From contig NZ_SWDE01000005.1 in the NCBI RefSeq assembly GCF_013337185.1, forward strand, positions 1-64,000: a stretch of 64,000 nucleotides of DNA, read 5' to 3'. Made by a program: the position numbers and the translations under genes. Under the pieces are notes generated by a model. The model saw only the letters and a program-made list of their open reading frames with translations, did no database searches and was not told where the DNA came from. The DNA comes from Serratia proteamaculans (GTDB lineage: Bacteria > Pseudomonadota > Gammaproteobacteria > Enterobacterales > Enterobacteriaceae). Positions 56,920-64,000 of this stretch are shown here, one piece after another. Each line of letters opens with the position of its first letter. Within the stretch, counting starts at the first letter, position 1.

Positions 56920-57297
56920 CTAAGCCAACGCCTTGAGCGTCAGACCGTCATCGGCACCAGGTTGGTTGCGATATACGTCCCCATCACGCGAAAAGAACGC
57001 CAACGTGCTGCCGTCCGCCTGTAGTAAAGCAATGCCATCCGGTGCCGGGCGCCAGCCGACCACCTCAGCCGTTAACACATTTTTCAGGCAATTTTGCCGA
57101 TCAATCAATTGGTAGCCGTTGGTTTCGCTCTGTTCGCTGGCCAAAAATTCAATCTGGCATTGCTGCTGCGCATCGGCGACTTGCCATTGACCCGCCAGCG
57201 ACTGCGCGGAAGGAAGAACCAAACTGCTGGCCATAGCTGCCCCCGTTACCATTATATTTCCCGCCATTATGGCGGCACACGCCAAGTTGCCTTTCAT
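56920..57297 (-). CDS. inh: AprI/Inh-family serralysin inhibitor
   Basis: A 125-residue periplasmic inhibitor that protects the cell from its own serralysin. The signal peptide ends GAAMA, and the mature protein begins SSLVLPSAQSLAGQWQV, whose N-terminal strand inserts into the protease active site in known complexes. Two cysteines (QQCQIEF and RQNCLKN) form the family disulfide. It lies 52 bp downstream of prtA on the same strand, with a hairpin between them. Confidence 0.92.
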   Translation of the reverse strand: MKGNLACAAIMAGNIMVTGAAMASSLVLPSAQSLAGQWQVADAQQQCQIEFLASEQSETNGYQLIDRQNCLKNVLTAEVVGWRPAPDGIALLQADGSTLAFFSRDGDVYRNQPGADDGLTLKALA

Positions 57298-57309
57298 ATC
57301 AGCTCCCGC

Positions 57310-57341
57310 ATAACGCCCGGCCAGAATGCGCCGGGCGTTAT
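57310..57341. other. Hairpin between prtA and inh
   Basis: ATAACGCCCGG (57310-57320) and CCGGGCGTTAT (57331-57341) form a perfect 11-bp stem, extendable by one pair, over an 8-base loop. No T tract follows leftward, so partial attenuation or 3'-end protection of prtA mRNA is plausible. Confidence 0.65.
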
Positions 57342-57349
57342 CTTCACTG

Positions 57350-59355
<2,006 letters not shown>

Positions 59356-59387
59356 TTGACTCTGGAGTTGACTCCAGGGTGTAGAGT
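59356..59387 (+). promoter_or_regulatory. ZntR-controlled zntA promoter
   Basis: TTGACT (-35) and TAGAGT (-10) are separated by 20 bp, the over-long spacer of MerR-family promoters. Between them lies the dyad ACTCTGGAGT-TG-ACTCCAGGGT, nearly identical to the E. coli ZntR operator. Zn(II), Cd(II) or Pb(II) would activate it through ZntR, which is not encoded in this window. Confidence 0.88.
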
Positions 59388-59427
59388 CTGCCCAATGAAC
59401 TTCATTAACGGCCCGGAGGGGGACGCT

Positions 59428-61743
59428 ATGACTAACCATGAAAAGCATAATCATCAGGAACATCACCATGCGGAAGGCGGCTGCGGTTGCAACCACAGCC
59501 ACAGCAAAACCCAGCACGGTTGCAGCAGTGAAAAACAAAGTGCCGCCGACCATAGCGGACATGCCCATACGCACGATCATGGTGCCGGTGAGTGCAGCGC
59601 TGACGATCATGAAGATCCGGATGAGGAAAGCGACAGGCTGGCTGCCGCCCCTCTCTCCGGCAGCCAACGCTACAGCTGGAAAGTCACCGGCATGGATTGC
59701 CCAAGCTGCGCCAAAAAAATTGAAAATGCGGTGACTGCACTCCCAGGCGTCGATAACGCTCGCGTGCTGTTCGCCACGGAAAAACTGGTGGTCGACGCTC
59801 AATCCGATATCAGCCTGCGTATTCAGGACGCGGTGAAACAAGCCGGTTTTACCCTGCTCGGCACCCAGACCACCCAAGCCGACCAGCCAAAAGCCTCGCG
59901 CCTTGGCGAGTTTGGCCCACTGCTGCTGCTCACCACGCTGATGATCGTCAGTTGGGCGCTCAGCATGGTCAACCCTGAACTGAGCCGCATTGCCTTTATC
60001 GCCACCACGCTGGTGGGTCTGGCTCCGGTTGCCACCAAGGCGGTACGCCTGATCCGCTCCGGCACGCCGTTTGCCATCGAAACCCTGATGAGCGTGGCGG
60101 CCATTGGCGCGCTGTTTATCGGCGCCACCGCCGAGGCGGCGATGGTGTTGCTGCTGTTTATGGTCGGCGAGATGCTGGAGTCCTACGCGGCCAACCGTGC
60201 ACGCCGTGGCGTGAAGGCGCTGATGGAGCTGGTGCCGGAAGACGCCCTGCTGCTGCAGGGAACTGAGCGCAAACGCGTGCCGGTTGCCAGCCTGCGCCCC
60301 GGCGATGTGATTGAAATTGCGCCCGGTGGCCGCCTGCCGGCCGATGCCGAACTGCTCAACCCGTTTGCCAGCTTTGACGAAAGCGCCCTGACCGGCGAAT
60401 CGGTGCCGGTCGAGCGTCAGCAGGGCCAGAAAGTCGCGGCGGGCAGTTTGTCGGTCGATCAGGCCGCGCAGATGAAGGTGGTTTCCGAACCGGGCAAAAA
60501 CGCCATCGACCGTATTTTGCAACTGATTGAAGAAGCCGAAGAGCGCCGTGCGCCGATCGAACGCTTCCTTGACCGTTTTAGCCGTTACTACACCCCAGCC
60601 ATCATGTTGCTGGCCATCGCGGTGATCCTGGTGCCGCCGTTGCTGTATTCAGAGCCTTGGGAGACCTGGATTTATCGCGGTCTGACCCTGCTGCTGATCG
60701 GTTGTCCTTGTGCGCTGGTGATCTCTACCCCGGCGGCGATCACCTCCGGGCTGGCAGCGGCCACCCGCCGCGGTGCGTTGATTAAAGGCGGCGCGGCACT
60801 GGAACAGTTGGGCCAGGTGCAAACCATCGCCTTCGATAAAACCGGTACCCTGACGGAAGGTAAACCGACGGTGACCGATGTGCTGCCGCTTAACGGCATC
60901 AGCGAACAGCAACTGCTGACCCTGGCCGCCGCCGTAGAAGCCGGTTCCCATCACCCGCTGGCGCAAGCGATTATCAACCGCGCCGAGCAGTATGGTGTGC
61001 CTCTGCCACTGGCACAGGGCCGCCGCGCTCTGGCAGGCGTTGGGGTGGAGGGTGTGATCGACGGCAAAACCGTACTGATCAGTGCGCCGGCCAAGCTAGC
61101 CGCAGGCCTGCTCAGTGAGCAGGGCAGCCATCAGGTAGAACGGCTGGAAAACGCCGGTAAAACGGCGGTGGTGGTGCTGGAAGACGGAGCCCCGATTGGC
61201 CTGTTGGCGCTGCGCGACACGCTGCGTAGCGATGCAAAACAGGCGATCGCCGAACTGAAAGCGCTGGGGATCAACGGGGTCATGCTAACCGGTGACAACC
61301 CGCGTGCGGCGGCGGCGATTGCCACTGAACTGGGGTTGGATTACCGCGCCGGACTGCTGCCGGAAGATAAAGTGAAGGCGGTCACCGAACTGAGTGAACT
61401 GCGCCCTACGGCGATGATCGGCGACGGCATCAATGATGCACCGGCGATGAAAGCCTCCAGTATCGGTATCGCGATGGGCAGCGGCACCGACGTGGCGCTG
61501 GAAACAGCCGACGCCGCGCTGACCCATAACCGGCTGGTGGGCGTGGCGGAAATGATCCGCATATCGCGCGCGACACACGCCAATATTCGGCAGAACATCA
61601 CCATTGCATTGGGGCTGAAAGGGATATTTCTGATCACCACCCTGCTGGGGCTGACCGGACTGTGGCTGGCGGTGCTGGCAGACTCCGGCGCCACCGCGCT
61701 GGTCACCGCCAACGCCCTGCGGCTGCTGAAAAAGCGCGCTTAG
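59428..61743 (+). CDS. zntA: Zn(II)/Cd(II)/Pb(II)-translocating P-type ATPase ZntA
   Basis: ZntA exports zinc, cadmium and lead from the cytosol. The start MTNHEKHNHQ gives 771 residues (E. coli 732). The N-terminus is His/Cys-rich (HHAEGGCGCNHSHSK) before the heavy-metal domain GMDCPSCAKKIENA. The core has the metal motif IGCPCALVIS, phosphorylation site DKTGTLTEGK, HP in SHHPLAQA, TGDN and GDGINDAPA. The extra His-rich lead explains the length. It is preceded by a ZntR promoter and convergent with tusA. Confidence 0.97.
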   Translation: MTNHEKHNHQEHHHAEGGCGCNHSHSKTQHGCSSEKQSAADHSGHAHTHDHGAGECSADDHEDPDEESDRLAAAPLSGSQRYSWKVTGMDCPSCAKKIENAVTALPGVDNARVLFATEKLVVDAQSDISLRIQDAVKQAGFTLLGTQTTQADQPKASRLGEFGPLLLLTTLMIVSWALSMVNPELSRIAFIATTLVGLAPVATKAVRLIRSGTPFAIETLMSVAAIGALFIGATAEAAMVLLLFMVGEMLESYAANRARRGVKALMELVPEDALLLQGTERKRVPVASLRPGDVIEIAPGGRLPADAELLNPFASFDESALTGESVPVERQQGQKVAAGSLSVDQAAQMKVVSEPGKNAIDRILQLIEEAEERRAPIERFLDRFSRYYTPAIMLLAIAVILVPPLLYSEPWETWIYRGLTLLLIGCPCALVISTPAAITSGLAAATRRGALIKGGAALEQLGQVQTIAFDKTGTLTEGKPTVTDVLPLNGISEQQLLTLAAAVEAGSHHPLAQAIINRAEQYGVPLPLAQGRRALAGVGVEGVIDGKTVLISAPAKLAAGLLSEQGSHQVERLENAGKTAVVVLEDGAPIGLLALRDTLRSDAKQAIAELKALGINGVMLTGDNPRAAAAIATELGLDYRAGLLPEDKVKAVTELSELRPTAMIGDGINDAPAMKASSIGIAMGSGTDVALETADAALTHNRLVGVAEMIRISRATHANIRQNITIALGLKGIFLITTLLGLTGLWLAVLADSGATALVTANALRLLKKRA

Positions 61744-61754
61744 GTTATCAAATG

Positions 61755-61783
61755 CCCCAGGGAGCCGAATCGCTACCCTGGGG
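61755..61783. other. Inverted repeat between zntA and tusA
   Basis: CCCCAGGG (61755-61762) and CCCTGGGG (61776-61783) form a perfect 8-bp stem, with outer TTATC and GATAA also complementary. No T tract follows. It separates the convergent zntA and tusA genes. Confidence 0.6.
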
Positions 61784-61805
61784 TGAGATAACGCCCGTAC
61801 CGCGT

Positions 61806-62051
61806 TTAGACGCCCTTGCGGAGTAAATAACGGTAAGGCGCGGTGTCGGTTTCCTGCGCCACCAGCGTATGTTCCATAAAGCGGCAGAACCCCGGAATGT
61901 CGCGGGTGGTAGCCGGATCGTCGGCGATGATCAGCAGAGTTTCACCGTTATCCATATGGCGCACGGTTTTGCGCACCATCATTACCGGTTCAGGACAACG
62001 CAGCCCCAGCGCATCAAGCGTCTGGTCGGCCTGGGCAAATAAGTCAGTCAT
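61806..62051 (-). CDS. tusA: Sulfur carrier protein TusA
   Basis: TusA receives sulfur from IscS and passes it to TusBCD for 2-thiouridine formation in tRNA. The start [13 protein letters not shown] gives 81 residues, exactly the E. coli size. The active Cys is in [16 protein letters not shown] longer frame adds 14 residues from the upstream gap and is rejected. It is divergent from yhhQ. Confidence 0.96.
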   Translation of the reverse strand: MTDLFAQADQTLDALGLRCPEPVMMVRKTVRHMDNGETLLIIADDPATTRDIPGFCRFMEHTLVAQETDTAPYRYLLRKGV

Positions 62052-62271
62052 GCAATTTTTCTCGGTCGAAAACGATCGGCGAACGCTCGCCATATCTTAT
62101 TAGCGCATAGTTTACGCCGGTAGTTTTTCTGTGCAAGATGCGTTAACGTTTGCGTTAAATTTAACCATTGCATTGGTTGCGCAAACGCGTATCATGCGGC
62201 CGCGACGCTTATTTCGCGGCGTAGACAAGACATTCTGGGTTCCCTCACCCCATTATTAAAAAGGCTACAAC

Positions 62272-62937
62272 ATGTATTCGTTTACTGCTCGGCAGCGCCT
62301 GACCGCGTTGGTCTGGCTATCGCTGTTCCATATTGTCATCATTACCTCCAGTAACTACCTGGTGCAGTTGCCGATGTCCATTTTCGGCTTTCATACCACC
62401 TGGGGGGCTTTTACCTTTCCATTTATCTTCCTGGCGACCGATCTGACGGTGCGTATTTTCGGCGCTCCGCTGGCACGACGCATCATTCTTTCGGTGATGG
62501 TACCGGCGTTGTTCATTTCGTACGTGATCTCCACCGTGACCTATCAGGGTGAATGGCAGGGCTTTGCCGCCTTGGGCAGCTTTAATCTGTTTGTCGCCCG
62601 TATCGCCGTCGCCAGCTTTATGGCTTATGTGCTCGGTCAGATCCTCGACGTCCACGTTTTCAATCGCCTGCGTCAGCGCAGCGCCTGGTGGGTGGCTCCG
62701 GCAGCCGCCATGTTCCTCGGCAACATCAGCGATACCCTGTCGTTCTTCTTTATTGCCTTCTACAAGAGCAGCGACGCCTTTATGGCTAACAACTGGGTTG
62801 AAATCGCGCTAGTGGATTACAGCTTCAAAGTGCTGATCTGCCTGCTGTTCTTCCTGCCGATGTACGGCGTACTGCTGAATATGCTACTTAAGCGCATTGC
62901 CGCACGCCAGGACGACGGCAGCCTGCAACCAGGCTAA
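62272..62937 (+). CDS. yhhQ: Queuosine precursor transporter YhhQ
   Basis: A 221-residue inner-membrane protein of the DUF165/ECF-like vitamin-uptake superfamily; E. coli YhhQ imports preQ0/preQ1 for queuosine in tRNA. Several hydrophobic helices are seen, with the family segments FGFHTTWGAFTFPFIFLATD and FLGNISDTLSFF. It has the length of E. coli YhhQ. No preQ1 riboswitch was recognised in the 220 bp upstream. Confidence 0.93.
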   Translation: MYSFTARQRLTALVWLSLFHIVIITSSNYLVQLPMSIFGFHTTWGAFTFPFIFLATDLTVRIFGAPLARRIILSVMVPALFISYVISTVTYQGEWQGFAALGSFNLFVARIAVASFMAYVLGQILDVHVFNRLRQRSAWWVAPAAAMFLGNISDTLSFFFIAFYKSSDAFMANNWVEIALVDYSFKVLICLLFFLPMYGVLLNMLLKRIAARQDDGSLQPG

Positions 62938-62979
62938 CCCGTGTTATTATTGCCGGCCTGCACCCACCCGGAGGCCGCC

Positions 62980-63161
62980 ATGACCATCACCATCCGCCAC
63001 GCCACCCTCGAAGAAATTCACCGCCTTTATCAACAAATCCCCGAATTCGACAACCTGCATAGCCGCTGATGATGCTCATCGGCCAGCACTATCAGATTGT
63101 TCAACTGGAAAAGAAAGGCGAAGTGGCTGATTATCGGCTATTACTTGAAAAAACCTTGTGA
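62980..63161 (+). pseudogene. Decayed GNAT acetyltransferase-like gene
   Basis: A GGAGG ribosome site five bases before an ATG opens a 29-codon frame (MTITIRHATLEEIHRLYQ, then QIPEFDNLHSR and stop), which reads like the first helix and strand of a GNAT acetyltransferase. Its TGA overlaps a second ATG (TGATG) starting a 30-codon frame that ends ADYRLLLEKTL, typical of a GNAT C-terminus. The middle of the fold, with the acetyl-CoA site, is missing. This fits a large internal deletion. Two genuine micro-genes are a less likely alternative. Confidence 0.55.
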
Positions 63162-63240
63162 CAACATCTGCTTGCATTTCAACCTGGAATAGGTTGCGAT
63201 ACGTGAGAGAACCCCTACCTGAAAGGAAGAAGGAAGCCCA

Positions 63241-63804
63241 ATGCGTAAAGTAGCAAAATTGATGGGTATCAGCCTGTTAGTGCTCGGCCTGGCAGCCTGT
63301 GACGGCGACACCAAAGACACCAAGGCATCGGCAGGAGATGCCGCAGCCAGCGCCCCAGCCGGGCAACAGGTAAGCTTGCTGGACGGCAAGCTGGCGTTCA
63401 CCCTGCCGGCGGGCATGGCGGACCAAAGCGGCAAGCTGGGTAATCAGGCGAACAACATGCATGTTTACGCCGACAGTACCGGCCAGCGCGCGCTGATCGT
63501 GATCCTCGGCGACAAGACTGCCGACAGCCTGGAAACCCTGAGCAAGCGTCTGGAAGATACCCAGCGCTCGCGCGACGCCAACCTGCAGGTGATCACCAAC
63601 AAAGCCATCGAGGTTAACGGTGTGCCGCTGCGTCAGTTGGACAGCATCATCACCAGCGGCGGCGAGAAAGCCTACTCCTCTATCCTGATCGGCACGCTGG
63701 ACAACAACATGCTGACCATTCAGGTGACGCTGCCGGCGGATAACCAGCAGCAGGCGCAGAGCGAAGCCGAAGGCATCATCAAAACGCTGAAACTGAACAA
63801 GTAA
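63241..63804 (+). CDS. dcrB: DcrB family lipoprotein
   Basis: A 187-residue envelope lipoprotein with the lipobox LGLAAC, matching E. coli DcrB (185), named for its need in phage C1/C6 infection. The mature part begins with a Thr/Ala linker, followed by a conserved two-layer domain ([16 protein letters not shown] and [12 protein letters not shown]). The weak ribosome site is GAAGGAAG. A hairpin (GGCGCAG...CTGCGCC, 63813-63838) lies between it and the convergent glpC end. Confidence 0.92.
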   Translation: MRKVAKLMGISLLVLGLAACDGDTKDTKASAGDAAASAPAGQQVSLLDGKLAFTLPAGMADQSGKLGNQANNMHVYADSTGQRALIVILGDKTADSLETLSKRLEDTQRSRDANLQVITNKAIEVNGVPLRQLDSIITSGGEKAYSSILIGTLDNNMLTIQVTLPADNQQQAQSEAEGIIKTLKLNK

Positions 63805-63836
63805 TCTTTGCCAAGGCGCAGTTTAATGCTGCGCCC

Positions 63837-64000
63837 TTAAGCCAATGCCTGCGCCAGCAGGGTGATCGGATGTTCACAGCGCTTGCTGGTCGACATCTCG
63901 ATTTGCCATTTGCAGGTTTCGCAGTCAGTCACCACCAAGTCGACCCCGCTATCCTCTATCTGGCGGAACAGCGACGCCCCAATGCCCTGCGAAGTCTCAT
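63837..64000 (-). CDS. glpC: Anaerobic glycerol-3-phosphate dehydrogenase subunit C, 3' end
   Basis: The final 53 codons before the TAA at 63837-63839 read ETSQGIGASLFRQIEDSG and later VVTDCETCKWQIEMST, ending HPITLLAQALA. This matches the C-terminus of E. coli GlpC, the iron-sulfur membrane anchor subunit of anaerobic G3P dehydrogenase. The gene runs out of the window at 64000. The rest of glpCBA is expected to the right. Confidence 0.85.
   Translation of the reverse strand, partial: ETSQGIGASLFRQIEDSGVDLVVTDCETCKWQIEMSTSKRCEHPITLLAQALA

Noticed and set aside
62100-62271. preQ1 riboswitch before yhhQ
   Set aside because: No pseudoknot-type preQ1 motif was recognised, and enteric yhhQ genes are not known to carry one.

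Overview
The window is chromosomal DNA of an enterobacterium, most likely Serratia. The housekeeping genes closely resemble those of E. coli in sequence, length and local order. A serralysin metalloprotease gene (57350-58813), nearly identical in key regions to the S. marcescens enzyme, lies beside its AprI/Inh-type inhibitor. No rRNA, tRNA, insertion sequence, prophage or CRISPR array was seen. Almost all of the window is dense coding sequence.

Left part (1-29.3 kb) matches the E. coli 86-min region. Leftward operon pepQ-yigZ-trkH-hemG; an extra MFS exporter; fadBA with a clear FadR operator; ubiD-fre; pepE; rfaH; hemB and tatABCD; ubiE-ubiJ-ubiB (ubiquinone); rmuC; a DedA protein; a tyrosine phosphatase; udp with paired CRP sites; a dienelactone hydrolase; and the divergent metE/metR pair with yigM (biotin uptake).

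Middle (29.4-46.2 kb) switches abruptly to the E. coli 77-min region. It holds yhhA, the Pho-regulated ugpBAECQ operon (glycerol-3-phosphate uptake), a PLP aminotransferase, the leftward livKHMGF branched-chain amino acid transporter, panM, and rpoH. Between panM and rpoH, where E. coli has livJ, there are instead two exported or membrane-anchored proteins (a DUF3142 protein and a 685-residue repeat-rich protein). Both are translationally coupled to panM. This is the least understood module here.

Right part (46.5-64 kb) continues the same backbone: ftsYEX, rsmD, yhhL, yhhM, yhhN, zntA, tusA, yhhQ, dcrB. Two accessory insertions interrupt it: ytcA-mdtNOP (a tripartite efflux pump) between yhhM and yhhN, and prtA-inh between yhhN and zntA. 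The window ends with a decayed acetyltransferase-like gene, dcrB, and the 3' end of glpC.

Regulatory sites readable in the sequence include operators or promoters for FadR, CRP (with the spacing of a CytR co-regulated promoter), PhoB (four tandem 11-bp repeats), MetJ, ZntR (20-bp spacer) and sigma-E (upstream of rpoH), and a GcvB-like target in the livK leader. Palindromic elements separate the binding-protein genes from the permease genes in both the liv and ugp operons. Comparisons with E. coli gene order are from memory and were not computed.
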